Assembly: GCA_033856515.1 (NCBI GenBank)
Contig: JAWVEY010000019.1
Coordinates: 18,267 to 82,266 of the forward strand
Origin: JALZKA01 sp033856515
Lineage (GTDB): Bacteria > Actinomycetota > Thermoleophilia > Solirubrobacterales > 70-9
Direction: 5' to 3'
Length of the DNA stretch: 64,000 nucleotides
Shown here: one piece after another, positions 16,105 to 25,853 of the stretch
How the letters are laid out: each line of letters begins with the position of its first letter
Position numbering within the stretch: position 1 is the stretch's first letter
Made by a program: the position numbers and the translations under genes
The notes under the pieces: generated by a model
Database searches by the model: none
Seen by the model: only the letters and a program-made list of their open reading frames with translations
Told to the model about the DNA's origin: nothing

Positions 16105-17634
16105 CTACGCCGCTTCGAGCTTCGGGAACTTGCCGCCCGTCGAGCGGATGACGCCGGCCGCGAGCATTGCGTCCACCTCGCCCAGGAGCTCTTCGGCGCG
16201 CCACTCGTTCCACTCGCCGTATCCGGGCAGCTCGTCATAGGCGTACTTCACGACGACCTTGGAGCGGCCGCCGCGCAGGATCTCGACGGCGCGCGTCCGT
16301 CCCACCGAGGGTGACGCCTCTTCGACCACGCGCAAGATCGCGTCACGGATGTCTTCGTCGCCCCCGGAGGCATGCGTCCGCTTCGGCGGCGCGGCGATCT
16401 TCTCGGAGGCGAGTGTCTCCAGAGGCCCGTCGCAGGAGTCGCAGCAGCGCCCTTCGGACACAGCAGCCGAGCGATCGCCGAAGTGCCTCAGGATCGCGAC
16501 CCTGCGGCAGCCCTCGCCGTCGACGTAGCCCCAGACCGCGCGGTATTGCGCCCACTTCTGGGACTTGGCATCCGCATCCTCGGTCTGGTTGATGAAGTAG
16601 ACGTGGAGGCCCTTGTCCTGGCCTGAGGCGAGAAGGACGCAGCGCGATGGGAGCCCGTCGCGGCCCGCGCGTCCGGCCTCCTGGTAGTAGGCCTCCAGCG
16701 ACGACGGCACCGCCTCGTGGATGACGGTTCTCACGTTCGCCTTGTCGACGCCCATCCCGAAGGCGTTCGTCGCCACGACCACGGGCGACTCCCCGGACAT
16801 GAACGCCCGCTGAGCCTCGGCGCGGGGCTCGCGGTCCATCCCTGCGTGGTACGCGGGCACCGGATAACCGAGCTCGCGGCTCAGGCGCTCAGCCGTAGCA
16901 TCGGTGCGCTTGCGCGTGCCCGAGTAGACGATCGCGGGCAGCGCGTCGGGCTCCGACAGGAGCGCCGAAACGGCCCGTTCGCGGGCGCGGTCGCCGGAGA
17001 TGGCGACGACGTCGTAAGAGAGGTTCGGCCGCTCGAACCCGGTAGCGATCCTGACCGGGTCGTCCAGGCCGAGGCGATTGATGATGTCCACGGAGACGCG
17101 TGGAGTTGCGGTCGCCGTCGCGGCGAGGATCGATCGCGCCTCCAGGCGCCGCGCGATCTCGCCGAGCTTGTAGTACTCGGGGCGGAAGTCGTGGCCCCAC
17201 TGACTGACACAGTGAGCCTCGTCGACGACGAACAGGCCAACGTTGCCCTTGAGCTTCTCGCCGATGCCGGGAGCCCAGAACCGCTCGGGTGCCACGTAGA
17301 GCATCCGCACCTCGCCCGCGAGAGCGCGGCGAAGGGACTCGGCGTTCTCGGCGCCGGTGCGCTGAGCGTTGATCAGCTCGGCGCGGTCGCTCAGCCCGTC
17401 GACCTGATCCTGCATGAGCGAAACGAGGGGCGACACGACGAGCGTGAGAGCTTCGGTGTCCTCCAGCGCGGGCAGCTGGTAGCAGAGCGACTTGCCTGCC
17501 CCCGTGGGCATCACCACCAGGACGTCCCGGCCGGCCAGCGCGGCCTCGACGGCCTCACGCTGCCCGCGCCGGAAGGCAGGGTGTCCGAAGTGGCGGTGGA
17601 GCGCCTCCTCGGGATGGGTCTCCAGGGCGGTCAT
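16105..17634 (-). CDS. recQ: ATP-dependent DNA helicase RecQ
   Basis: 3'-5' superfamily 2 helicase for recombination repair. 509 residues. Motif I VVMPTGAGKSLCYQLPA, motif II VVDEAHCVSQWGHDFRP with the RecQ aromatic loop, motif III AATATAT, and motif VI QEAGRAGRDGLPS are present. Zinc-binding cysteines follow (EGCRR, GRCCDSCDGP). The C-terminal region is shorter than in E. coli RecQ and no HRDC domain is visible. ATG 17634 is chosen over an upstream TTG because it precedes the first conserved helix. Downstream of the secreted protein at 17679-18557. Confidence 0.92.
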   Translation of the reverse strand: MTALETHPEEALHRHFGHPAFRRGQREAVEAALAGRDVLVVMPTGAGKSLCYQLPALEDTEALTLVVSPLVSLMQDQVDGLSDRAELINAQRTGAENAESLRRALAGEVRMLYVAPERFWAPGIGEKLKGNVGLFVVDEAHCVSQWGHDFRPEYYKLGEIARRLEARSILAATATATPRVSVDIINRLGLDDPVRIATGFERPNLSYDVVAISGDRARERAVSALLSEPDALPAIVYSGTRKRTDATAERLSRELGYPVPAYHAGMDREPRAEAQRAFMSGESPVVVATNAFGMGVDKANVRTVIHEAVPSSLEAYYQEAGRAGRDGLPSRCVLLASGQDKGLHVYFINQTEDADAKSQKWAQYRAVWGYVDGEGCRRVAILRHFGDRSAAVSEGRCCDSCDGPLETLASEKIAAPPKRTHASGGDEDIRDAILRVVEEASPSVGRTRAVEILRGGRSKVVVKYAYDELPGYGEWNEWRAEELLGEVDAMLAAGVIRSTGGKFPKLEAA

Positions 17635-17678
17635 GCCCTGATCATGGCCGACGGACCGGCGATTCACCCCACGCGGAA

Positions 17679-18557
17679 CTACTTGACCTTGAAGCGCTGC
17701 TTCACCGTTGCCGTGTTCGCGTTGCCGTCCGTCAGGACCAGGATCACCTTGTGCCTGCCCTTGTCGAGCCCCTTGTAGACGACCTTCGGCGGCTCGCAAG
17801 GCTCGGCAGGCTCCTTGTCGAGCTGGCAGGTGACGGTAAGCGGAGGAGTCGCGGGTGGCGGGTCGATCGCCGTGAATTTCACAGTCGCCTTCCGGCCCCT
17901 GATCCTCGCCGGGGCCATTGTGGCCTCGGGCGGCGTCGAGTCGACCGCTTCAAGGGCGGCGTTGACTGTCAGCGGACTGTCGAAGAGGGTCTGGTTCTCG
18001 ATCGTCTGCGTGTTGTACCCGGGTGCCGAAAACGTGAAGTAGTAGGACACGCTCGCGGGCAGCGACGCGAAGGTGTAGGCGCCGGTAGCGTCGGTGCTGA
18101 GCGACGTCGGGGGCGGCGAGCATGAGCCCGCAATATGCGCCTCAACGGTCGCGTTCTCGATCGGCAGCCCCGTGAACGAGTTCGTGACCGTGCCCGAAGC
18201 GCTGTCCCCCTGAGCCACTCTGAAGAGAGTCACCGTAGGCATCGTCGTGATCTGGCCGTCGGTCGCCGTGGCCGGGAGGCACTGGGTGTCGAAGCCCGCC
18301 TTGGCGTAGGTGACGTGGTACTCGCCGACGCCAACGTTGAAGGAGAACTCCGGGCCTCCGACGGTCGATCCCTGCTGCGAGTCGTCTGGCTGCAGGAGCG
18401 CCAGGATTGTCACGCCACTCCCCGGAACCGACGATTGGCCGTCTTCGGTCATCTCGCGCACGACTCCATCGATCGTCGCCCCGGCTCCTGCGTGGGCGAG
18501 CGCCGGCGCCCCGAGCACCAGCACAAGGGCGGCTACGGAGAGAGCGCGCCGCCTCAA
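17679..18557 (-). CDS. Secreted protein with carboxypeptidase-regulatory-like (beta-sandwich) domains
   Basis: 292 residues. The signal peptide ends near residue 23 (APALAHAG). Two repeats look like CarboxypepD_reg modules: residues about 28-95 (GVVREMTEDGQSSVPGSGVT) and about 115-195 (SGTVTNSFTGLPIENATVEA, then DATGAYTFASLPA). A C-terminal segment (DSTPPEATMAPARIRGRKAT) resembles a bacterial Ig-like module. Probably an extracellular structural or binding protein. The start overlaps the purF stop by four bases, an unexpected partner. Confidence 0.75.
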   Translation of the reverse strand: MRRRALSVAALVLVLGAPALAHAGAGATIDGVVREMTEDGQSSVPGSGVTILALLQPDDSQQGSTVGGPEFSFNVGVGEYHVTYAKAGFDTQCLPATATDGQITTMPTVTLFRVAQGDSASGTVTNSFTGLPIENATVEAHIAGSCSPPPTSLSTDATGAYTFASLPASVSYYFTFSAPGYNTQTIENQTLFDSPLTVNAALEAVDSTPPEATMAPARIRGRKATVKFTAIDPPPATPPLTVTCQLDKEPAEPCEPPKVVYKGLDKGRHKVILVLTDGNANTATVKQRFKVK

Positions 18558-20020
18558 CCGTTCACCGGGATCTTGGCGATCTCCTCGAGTGCGAACTTTC
18601 CGTCAGCCGCCGTGGGATCGCCAAGCGGGTAATCGCCCGTGAAGCACGCGTCACAGTGGTGCTCCCGCGGAGTGCCGACCGCCTCGTAGACACCCTCGAG
18701 CGAGAGATAGGCGAGTGAGTCAGCCTCGAGCTCCGTGGCGATCTCGGCCTCGGTGCGCTCGTGGGCGATCATCTCCTCGCGCGTCGACATGTCGACCCCG
18801 TAGTGGCACGGGTTGCGGATCGGCGGGGCAGAGATGCGGAGGTGGACCTCGCTCGCGCCGGCGTCGCGGAGCATCCCGACGATCTGGCGGGTCGTATTGC
18901 CGCGGACGATCGAGTCGTCCACGACGACGACGCGCTTGCCAGCGAGGATCTCGGGCAGCGGGTTGAACTTCATGCGCAGGCCGTGTTTGCGGAGCTCTTG
19001 GCCAGGCTGGATGAAGGTGCGCTGGACGTAGCGGTTCTTGATCAGGCCGTCGTCCTTGGGAAGGCCGGCGGCCCGGGCGTAGCCGGTTGCGGCGGGGTTG
19101 CCGGAGTCCGGAACCGAGATCACGAGGTCAGCCTCGACGGGTGCCTCGCGCCAGAGGATCTCGCCCATCTTCGAGCGGACCTCCTGGAGGACCTTACCCT
19201 CGAGCCGGGTGTCGGGGCGCGAGAAGTAGATGTGCTCGAAGACGCAATGGGCGCGGCGCTTCGGCTCGATCACCTGACGCGTCTCGAGGCCGTGCTCGCC
19301 GAATGAGACGAGCTCGCCCGGCTCGACCTCGCGCACGAGCTCAGCGCCGATGATGTCGAAGGCACAGCTCTCCGACGCGACGCACCAGCTGTCGCCGAGC
19401 TTCCCGAGCGAGAGGGGGCGGACGCCGTGCGGGTCGCGGAATGCGACGACGGCACGCTTGGTCATGATCACGGTCGAGTAGGCGCCGCTGAGGCGAGGCA
19501 TCACGGCCTGGACGGCGTTCTCGATCGGCCGCTGTTCGGCGACCGACAGAAGGGCGCACAGGATCTCCGAGTCCGAGGTGCCGCGGAAACGGAGGCCCTG
19601 GTCGGTCAACTCGTTGAAGAGCTCGACGGCGTTGGTCAGGTTCCCGTTGTGGGCCATGGCGACCTCGCGGCCGTCGTCGCGCCAGACGGGCTGCGAGTTC
19701 TCCCACGAGCCTCCGCCGGTGGTCGAGTAGCGCACGTGGCCGATCGCCATGTCGCCATCGAGCGCGCGGAGCTTCTCTTCGTCGAAGACCTGTGAGACCA
19801 GGCCGGTGTCGCGAAGCGTTGTGATGTGCCCGCCCTCGCAGGTCGCGATCCCGGCTGACTCCTGCCCGCGGTGCTGGAGGGCGTAGAGCGCGAAGTAGGC
19901 GAGCTTCGCGACCTCGGAGCCAGGGGCGTACACGCCGAAAACGCCGCACTCGTCGCGCGGACCGTCACGGTCGGAAATGCCCTGCTGAGCCCCGTTTGGG
20001 GCACTTTGGGATGAGCTCAT
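18554..20020 (-). CDS. purF: Amidophosphoribosyltransferase
   Basis: First committed enzyme of purine synthesis: glutamine plus PRPP to phosphoribosylamine. 488 residues. The nucleophile is Cys25 in DECGVFGVY, preceded by 24 residues that would be a cleaved propeptide as in B. subtilis. The PRPP loop is VVVVDDSIVRGNTT. Four cysteines match the 4Fe-4S sites of the B. subtilis enzyme: RAHCVFEHIYF, RNPCHYGVD, and HHCDACF. ATG 20020 is preferred because it gives a propeptide of normal length. It follows purL by 84 bases. Confidence 0.95.
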   Translation of the reverse strand: MSSSQSAPNGAQQGISDRDGPRDECGVFGVYAPGSEVAKLAYFALYALQHRGQESAGIATCEGGHITTLRDTGLVSQVFDEEKLRALDGDMAIGHVRYSTTGGGSWENSQPVWRDDGREVAMAHNGNLTNAVELFNELTDQGLRFRGTSDSEILCALLSVAEQRPIENAVQAVMPRLSGAYSTVIMTKRAVVAFRDPHGVRPLSLGKLGDSWCVASESCAFDIIGAELVREVEPGELVSFGEHGLETRQVIEPKRRAHCVFEHIYFSRPDTRLEGKVLQEVRSKMGEILWREAPVEADLVISVPDSGNPAATGYARAAGLPKDDGLIKNRYVQRTFIQPGQELRKHGLRMKFNPLPEILAGKRVVVVDDSIVRGNTTRQIVGMLRDAGASEVHLRISAPPIRNPCHYGVDMSTREEMIAHERTEAEIATELEADSLAYLSLEGVYEAVGTPREHHCDACFTGDYPLGDPTAADGKFALEEIAKIPVNG

Positions 20021-20104
20021 AGAGGTGCTTCGCCTGGGTCTGGATCTGACTCGCGGAGCGGGCTTACGCCTACCAAGCAAGGCTACCAGCGGCCCCGGAT
20101 CAGC

Positions 20105-22339
20105 TCAGGGCGCGTCGGGCGCGGCCGGCTCGGCGAAGCGGTCAGCAAGCGAGCGCCAGGCGGTCTCGGCCTCTGCGACGCTCACGCTCGGCTCCATCCA
20201 CTCGGACGAGATCTCGACGCGATCGCCCCCTGCGGACCCGAGGACCCACGCGTCGACGCCGGCCTCCTTCGCGCGGGCTTGAAGCTCGCGCACAGTCTCC
20301 TCGTTGCCCGCGACCAGATAGCCACCTGGCCCTTCGCCGAAGAGGGCCGCCTCGGGCTCGGACCTTCGCGTTCGGACCAGGGCGTCCAGGTCGCAGCGCG
20401 CGCCTACCCGCCCGGCAATCGCCATCTCGGCCAGAGCGCATGCCAGACCGCCGTCGGAGATGTCGTGGATCGCGAGGTCTCCGGTGCGCGCCTCGTCGCG
20501 GATGAACGAGAGGGCCCGAAGATGCGTGCCGAGGTCGATCTCCGCCAAGCCGGGCTCGAGCTCGCCGCGGAGCTTCGTCAGCTCCGATCCCGCAGGCGAC
20601 GGGGCGAAAGGCCCGACCAGCGCGATCGCGTCACCATCGGTGAGTGCCAGGCCGCCGGCCTTGCGCGCGTCCGGAAGCTCCCCGACCAGCCCGACTACGG
20701 GCGTGGGGTAGATCGGGCCGCGGTCCGTCTCGTTGTAAAGCGAGACGTTTCCGCCGACGACCGGGACGCCCATCGCGTTGCACGCGTCGGCCAGGCCCTG
20801 CACCGCGCGGTCGAGCTGCCAGGCGACTGCGGGCTTCTCGGGGTTGCCGAAGTTGAGGCAGTTGGTGAGTCCGAGGGGCTCGGCGCCGACGCAGGCGAGG
20901 TTCTGAGCGCACTCGAGCACCGCCTCGACCGCGCCACGGTAGGGGTCGCAGGCGACGCGGCGGCCGTTGCCGTCGATCGAGGTCGCGATCGCGTTGCCGG
21001 TCTCGGGAAGCTGGAGGACTGCGGCGTCGGCCGTCTCTGGCCGGCGGACGGTCCGCGAGCCGACGATCGAGTCGTACTGCTCGAACGCCCATTTCTTGGA
21101 GGCGATGGAGGGCGAGGCGAGGAGCTCCAGGAGGACCTCGCCTGGATCGTCGGCCTCGAGCGTCACCTCGTTGCCGTAAATCCAGCCGCTCGGCTCCTCG
21201 GGCTCGAGGTCGTACAGAGGGCATCCGTCCACGAGCGCCTCGACCGGCATCTCGCCGGCCACCTCATCGCCGCGAAGGACGCGGAAGAGGCCGGAGTCCG
21301 TCACCTCGCCGACGACTGCCGGCGCGGCCTGCCACTTGCGGCAGATATCCAGAACGCTCTCTACGTTCGCTGGCTCGACCACAGCCAGCATCCGCTCCTG
21401 CGACTCGGAGACCATGATCTCGAACGGCTCCATATCGGCCTCGCGGAGCGGCACGCGCCCCACGTCGATGTCAATGCCGACGCTGCCGGCCGAAGCCATC
21501 TCGGCAGCCGATGAAGTGAGGCCGGCCGCACCCAGGTCTTGAAGTGACACGAGGAGCCCCTGGTCGAGGAGCTCCAGGCAGCATTCGACGAGCTTCGACT
21601 CTTCGAACGGGTCTCCGATCTGCACTGAGGGGCGCTTCGACTCGTCGGTCTCGTCGAGCTCGGCCGAGGCAAGGACTGACGCGCCGCCGATTCCGTCACG
21701 GCCCGTGGATGCTCCCATCAGCACGACCTGGTTACCGACGCCGGCGGCCGCCGCACGGACCATCGAGTCAGTCTCTGCGAAACCGATGCACATCGCGTTC
21801 ACCAGGCAGTTCTGCTCGTACGGGGGCTCGAAGTAGACCTCGCCGCCCACGGTGGGAACGCCGATCGAGTTGCCGTAATGGCCGATGCCAGCGACCACGT
21901 GGTCGAAGAGGTAGCGCGAGCGCTCCGAGGAGAGGTCGCCGAAGCGAAGCGAGTCGAGGATCGCGATCGGCCGCGCGCCCAGCGCGAAGACGTCGCGCAG
22001 GATCCCGCCGACCCCAGTCGCAGCGCCCTGGAACGGCTCGACCGCTGACGGGTGGTTGTGGGACTCGACCTTGAAGGCCACCGCATAACCGCCGCCGACG
22101 TCCACCGCGCCCGCGTTCTCGCCCGGGCCCATCACAACACGCGGGCCCTCGGTGGGCAGGCGGCTGAGAAGCTTCCGCGAGTGCTTGTAGGCGCAGTGCT
22201 CGGACCAAAGAAGCGAGAACATCGCCAGCTCGACGTCGTTCGGCTCTCGTCCCAGCTTTTCGTTGATGAGGTCGAACTCGGAGTCGGTCAGCCCGAGCTC
22301 ACGGTGCTTCGAGGGAGACGGTGCGGCTTGAGCACTCAC
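20105..22339 (-). CDS. purL: Phosphoribosylformylglycinamidine synthase subunit PurL
   Basis: ATP-dependent synthase subunit that converts FGAR to FGAM with ammonia from PurQ and help from PurS. 744 residues, the small type that needs separate PurS and PurQ; both are encoded at 32.3-33.2 kb. Visible: LWSEHCAYKHSRKLL, VVMGPGENAGAVDV, FKVESHNHPSAVEPFQGAAT, YGNSIGVPTVGGEV, and DISDGGLACALAEMA. GTG start at 22339. Leads a purL-purF unit. Confidence 0.95.
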   Translation of the reverse strand: MSAQAAPSPSKHRELGLTDSEFDLINEKLGREPNDVELAMFSLLWSEHCAYKHSRKLLSRLPTEGPRVVMGPGENAGAVDVGGGYAVAFKVESHNHPSAVEPFQGAATGVGGILRDVFALGARPIAILDSLRFGDLSSERSRYLFDHVVAGIGHYGNSIGVPTVGGEVYFEPPYEQNCLVNAMCIGFAETDSMVRAAAAGVGNQVVLMGASTGRDGIGGASVLASAELDETDESKRPSVQIGDPFEESKLVECCLELLDQGLLVSLQDLGAAGLTSSAAEMASAGSVGIDIDVGRVPLREADMEPFEIMVSESQERMLAVVEPANVESVLDICRKWQAAPAVVGEVTDSGLFRVLRGDEVAGEMPVEALVDGCPLYDLEPEEPSGWIYGNEVTLEADDPGEVLLELLASPSIASKKWAFEQYDSIVGSRTVRRPETADAAVLQLPETGNAIATSIDGNGRRVACDPYRGAVEAVLECAQNLACVGAEPLGLTNCLNFGNPEKPAVAWQLDRAVQGLADACNAMGVPVVGGNVSLYNETDRGPIYPTPVVGLVGELPDARKAGGLALTDGDAIALVGPFAPSPAGSELTKLRGELEPGLAEIDLGTHLRALSFIRDEARTGDLAIHDISDGGLACALAEMAIAGRVGARCDLDALVRTRRSEPEAALFGEGPGGYLVAGNEETVRELQARAKEAGVDAWVLGSAGGDRVEISSEWMEPSVSVAEAETAWRSLADRFAEPAAPDAP

Positions 22340-22477
22340 GAAGCGACGACTCTACCCCCGGCGCTGGCGGGAGACGAGGAGGCGCTCTTGGAAACGAGGC
22401 TGCGCTTCAGGTTCACCCACAGGGCCGGGACCTCACGCTCAGCACCGATCGGGTCACGATCGAGCTCCGTCGCCGCT

Positions 22478-23608
22478 TTAAGTAGCGAGCTCGGGCGAAG
22501 AAGAGATCGGCGCTGTTTCGCGGGGGCGCCCCCAGTTCGCGGGCCTCAGCCCGCCTGCGGGGTGCATCAGGCGGGAGTGGTCCAGCGTGAGGAACGCTTC
22601 CACAACCTTCGGACTGAAGTGCCCCCCCGCGTTCTTCTCGATCTCGGCGACCGCGGCATCGACCTTCCACGCGGGCTTGTAAGGGCGCTCGTGAGTGAGT
22701 GCATCGAAGACGTCCGCGACGGCCGTGATCTGACCGACGAGCGGGATGTCGTCGCCCTTAAGGCCGAAGGGGTAACCGCTCCCGTCCCAGCGCTCGTGGT
22801 GGGAGAGCGCGATCGTGCGCGCGAGATGCAGGATCGGGAACCTTCCCTGGGCCAGGATGTTGGCTCCGATCTGGACGTGCTTCTGCATGGCCCTGTACTC
22901 ATCGTCCGTCAGCTCTCCACTCTTCAACAGCACTGCGTCGGGCACGCCCACCTTGCCAATGTCGTGAAGCGGCGCCGCGCGCCTGATGAGCCTGACGTCG
23001 TCCTCGCTTAACCCCAGCTGCCGGGCAATCCGCGCAGCTGTGCGACCGACACGTTCGGTGTGCTGATTCGTGTCGTCGTCCCGATACTCGGCCGCGATCG
23101 CGAGCCTCTGCAGAACCTCTAGCCGCGATGCTTCGAGCGCCTTGGTGCGGTCGCGAATTGTCTGCTCCGACTGCTCGCTTTGTTTCCGGAGGGCCTCCTC
23201 GGCCTCCTTGGCGATCAGATCGAGCGAGAGGGCGTAATGGCGTTCAAGCGCCGCCTCCAGGGCACGCCGCTCGTCGACGAACCGTCCCAGCAGGCCACCG
23301 ACGGCGAGATATGCGGTGCCTATCGCCAAGAGGATCGCGAGGCTGGGCTCCTGCGGCACGGTGGCTTCGTAGGCGATCACGAGCGCGAGGGCGCACATCG
23401 CGCCCGCTATTCCCCCTCGAAACCCGAACTGCACGGCCACGATTGCGATCGGGATCGCCCAGATCACGCGGAGCACTCCTGACGCTTCTTCCCGTCCCAG
23501 ACCCAGAGCAAGCATTGCGGTCAGTGTGGCCACCGACCCGAGGACGACCGCCCAGGCCAAGAAACCGGACTTTGCCCGATTGCGACCGCCGCGCAAGTTG
23601 TTCAACAT
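22478..23608 (-). CDS. Membrane-anchored HD-GYP domain protein
   Basis: 376 residues. Residues 20-130 hold about four membrane helices (FLAWAVVLGSVATLTAMLAL, IWAIPIAIVAVQFGF, MCALALVIAYEA, LAILLAIGTAYLAVGGLLG). A coiled-coil linker follows (ALEAALERHYALSLDLIAKE). The C-terminal HD-GYP domain shows HTERVGRTAARIA, APLHDIGKVGVPDAVL, SHHERWDGSGYPFGLKG and TAVADVFDALTHERPY. HD-GYP proteins usually degrade cyclic di-GMP or related dinucleotides. No sensor domain beyond the membrane part is visible. The 206-bp region upstream shows no other gene or clear site. Confidence 0.88.
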   Translation of the reverse strand: MLNNLRGGRNRAKSGFLAWAVVLGSVATLTAMLALGLGREEASGVLRVIWAIPIAIVAVQFGFRGGIAGAMCALALVIAYEATVPQEPSLAILLAIGTAYLAVGGLLGRFVDERRALEAALERHYALSLDLIAKEAEEALRKQSEQSEQTIRDRTKALEASRLEVLQRLAIAAEYRDDDTNQHTERVGRTAARIARQLGLSEDDVRLIRRAAPLHDIGKVGVPDAVLLKSGELTDDEYRAMQKHVQIGANILAQGRFPILHLARTIALSHHERWDGSGYPFGLKGDDIPLVGQITAVADVFDALTHERPYKPAWKVDAAVAEIEKNAGGHFSPKVVEAFLTLDHSRLMHPAGGLRPANWGRPRETAPISSSPELAT

Positions 23609-23814
23609 CGAACCTCAACCCCCCAAAGTCGTTGCATGCTTTACGCCTGAAATCTACCCAATGGCAGGTACGGGCAAACTGAATCAGGTAGGCGGAAAAA
23701 TTCCTTGCGCGCGGCCAGTTCGAAAGCCTGTAGCCAGCTCCAGGAGGGTCTCCAGGGCGTGCGATCATGGTGTCACGCAGGGAGCGATTCGCTGGGCAAT
23801 CGAAGTAGCGCCGC

Positions 23815-24759
23815 TTAGCCCGAGAGCTCGTAGCCCAGCTCGACCAGCATCGGGCCTGCGATCGCCTCGTAGCTCGCGACCTCTTCTTCGGTCATCTTGT
23901 GCTTCCAGGCGTTGAGGCGGTCCTCTCGCGGTGGCTCCTTGGCGAGCTTGTGGGACTCCATCCTTGCGGCGGCGGGCTGGGTGGGGCCATGGCGGCGGAC
24001 CAGGTCAACGTTCTTTTCCTCCAAGCGCTCCTCCGCCCGCTCGTGGTAGTCGAGCATTACGGGGTCGTAGTCGAGCTCGATGATCTCGCAGACCTCTCGG
24101 AGCGTTCCCTCGGTGTCGCGGACGAGGTCTTCGAAGTGGACCTCGTGGTAGCGCGCGACGTTCTTCGACATTCTGCGCGCCTTGTAGATGCGATCAACCC
24201 AGAGCTGGGCGGACTCGGCATAGGTCGTGGGCCCCCAGTTCATCCGCATATGGCTCAGAGAGACGTCGCGCCCGTCGCGGATGATGTGGATGAAGGTCGC
24301 CTCGGGAAGCGAGCGTTGGATTCGCACCATGTCCTTGATGTAGCCCGGGGTCTTGTCGCCGTAGCGCATCTTCCCCTCCCGCTCGGCGTAGAGCTTGTAA
24401 AAAGCGCGGATCGCCACGGTCGCGTTGCCTCGCTTCATGTGCGAGTAGCGCTCGCGAAGCAGATCCGGGTCGAGGTGAAACTCCTGCCAGCGCTTGGACT
24501 CGATCACGTATTCGGCGAGCTCCTCGGGGCTGAGGCGGTTGTGCTCGAGCTTTCGAATCAGCTTTGGCACCCAGTGCGTCTCGCCCGGGATCGCGAGATC
24601 CGGGTGCGAGTCGAGCATCAGGCGGGCGAGCGTCGTGCCCGAGCGGGTAACGCCGCAGACAAACGGCGCGGGCGGCGGCACGGCCTCGTCGCGCGGCATG
24701 AGGCGCCTGCGGCCGAGAATGATCCGGCCGCGCTTCTTCAGCTTTCGGTACGTGCTCAA
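23815..24759 (-). CDS. Sulfotransferase family protein (STF-A)
   Basis: PAPS-dependent sulfotransferase of the Sulfotransfer_3-like type, moving a sulfuryl group to an unknown hydroxyl or amine. 314 residues. The 5'-phosphosulfate loop is TRSGTTLARLMLDSHP (38-53), then IPGETHW. The GDKTPGY segment lies mid-protein and the 3'-phosphate loop is HIIRDGRDVSLSH. The basic N-terminus (RKLKKRGRIILGRRR) is not a signal peptide, so the enzyme is cytoplasmic or membrane-associated. The ATG overlaps the stop of the glycosyltransferase upstream. Last gene of a six-gene unit from 30683 to 23815. Confidence 0.88.
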   Translation of the reverse strand: MSTYRKLKKRGRIILGRRRLMPRDEAVPPPAPFVCGVTRSGTTLARLMLDSHPDLAIPGETHWVPKLIRKLEHNRLSPEELAEYVIESKRWQEFHLDPDLLRERYSHMKRGNATVAIRAFYKLYAEREGKMRYGDKTPGYIKDMVRIQRSLPEATFIHIIRDGRDVSLSHMRMNWGPTTYAESAQLWVDRIYKARRMSKNVARYHEVHFEDLVRDTEGTLREVCEIIELDYDPVMLDYHERAEERLEEKNVDLVRRHGPTQPAAARMESHKLAKEPPREDRLNAWKHKMTEEEVASYEAIAGPMLVELGYELSG

Positions 24760-25853
24760 GGGGTGGCCATTTCTAGCAGTGACTCAAAACCCCGAACCGT
24801 GTGCTTCCATGCGCGTTCGCCGTCGCGAAGGTCTGCCGCCCCGGAGGCGAGCGCGGCGCGAAGGGCGCCGTCTTCAGCGAGCCGGTCGATCGCCGCGGCC
24901 ATCGCGGCCGGGTCGAAGGCGTGTGCGGCGATGCCCGAGCGCGCTGTGCCGTCTGGCGTCGAGCTCACGAGGAGCCCGTTCTCGCCATCCCGCGTGATCT
25001 CGTTCATCGGTGCGACGTCGTTCGTGATCGCGGGCTGACCGAACGCGACCGCCTCATACAGCGGCAGGCCGAGGCCCTCCCACCTCGCGGGCGAGAGGGT
25101 GACGTCGGCGGCAGCGACGGTCTCGAGGTGCTGGCGGGTCGGCTCGTCGCCGATCCGCAGCTCGATGCGCGCGTCGTTCGCCGCGGCGTCCTCCGCTTCT
25201 GAGAGCCGAGAGCGTTCGACCTGCGCCTTCACGATGAGCCGCGCGCGATCGCTCTGGACCAGCGACCAAGCCTCCAGCACAGGCTCGAGAGGCTTGCGAT
25301 GTCCCAGAAAGCCCCCAGTGAAGACGAACGTGACGTCATCGCCAGGCTCGCGTGCGACGGCTTCGCCCACCTCGATGAGCTCCGGGTGGCAGCCCCACTG
25401 CACATACGGGGTCTCGAGCCCCATCTCGCGGTAGCGCTCCTGTTCGGCGCGGGTCATCGAGAAGACGGCGTCGTAGGCGCTGCGCGCACCCTCGACGTGC
25501 TCGGCGGTGAAGTGCTCCCACACGAAGCGGCCAATGACCTTGATGCCCCGCGCTCGCAGCTCGGCGAGCTCCGAGAAGCCGTAGTTCTGGTCGCAGAGGA
25601 TCGCCTCGATGCCCTCGCGCTCGATCCACTCCGTGTAGTCGGCGAGCGGGATGTCGTACTCGGACGCCTCGGTCACACCCGGCTGATCCCAGACGTCGTC
25701 TCGCGACAGCGCCCCCGGCTGCGGGCCGCGTTCCTTCTTCGGCCGGGCTAGGACGAAGGTCTCGTGGCCCAGCGAGTCGAGCGCCGAGCGGGTGTGGCGG
25801 CCGACTACGGGCTGACCGCGGTTGAACCACTTGGTGACTACGCCGACCCGCAC
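24756..25853 (-). CDS. GT4-like glycosyltransferase (GT-1)
   Basis: 365-residue GT-B enzyme, retaining type. It starts at GTG 25853, giving MRVGVVTKWFNRGQPVVGRH like its paralogue. The C-terminal domain carries the donor-binding EX7E motif in RWEGLGLPLYEA and then FGQPAITNDVAPMNE. The N-terminal acceptor domain includes RFVWEHFTAEHVEGA. The GTG shares one base with the stop of GT-2, so the two are tightly coupled. Sugar and acceptor are unknown. Confidence 0.87.
   Translation of the reverse strand: MRVGVVTKWFNRGQPVVGRHTRSALDSLGHETFVLARPKKERGPQPGALSRDDVWDQPGVTEASEYDIPLADYTEWIEREGIEAILCDQNYGFSELAELRARGIKVIGRFVWEHFTAEHVEGARSAYDAVFSMTRAEQERYREMGLETPYVQWGCHPELIEVGEAVAREPGDDVTFVFTGGFLGHRKPLEPVLEAWSLVQSDRARLIVKAQVERSRLSEAEDAAANDARIELRIGDEPTRQHLETVAAADVTLSPARWEGLGLPLYEAVAFGQPAITNDVAPMNEITRDGENGLLVSSTPDGTARSGIAAHAFDPAAMAAAIDRLAEDGALRAALASGAADLRDGERAWKHTVRGFESLLEMATP

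Noticed and set aside
17635..17799. Longer RecQ start (TTG 17799)
   Set aside because: The added 55 residues are Gln/Gly/Arg-rich, overlap the upstream gene and match no helicase N-terminus.
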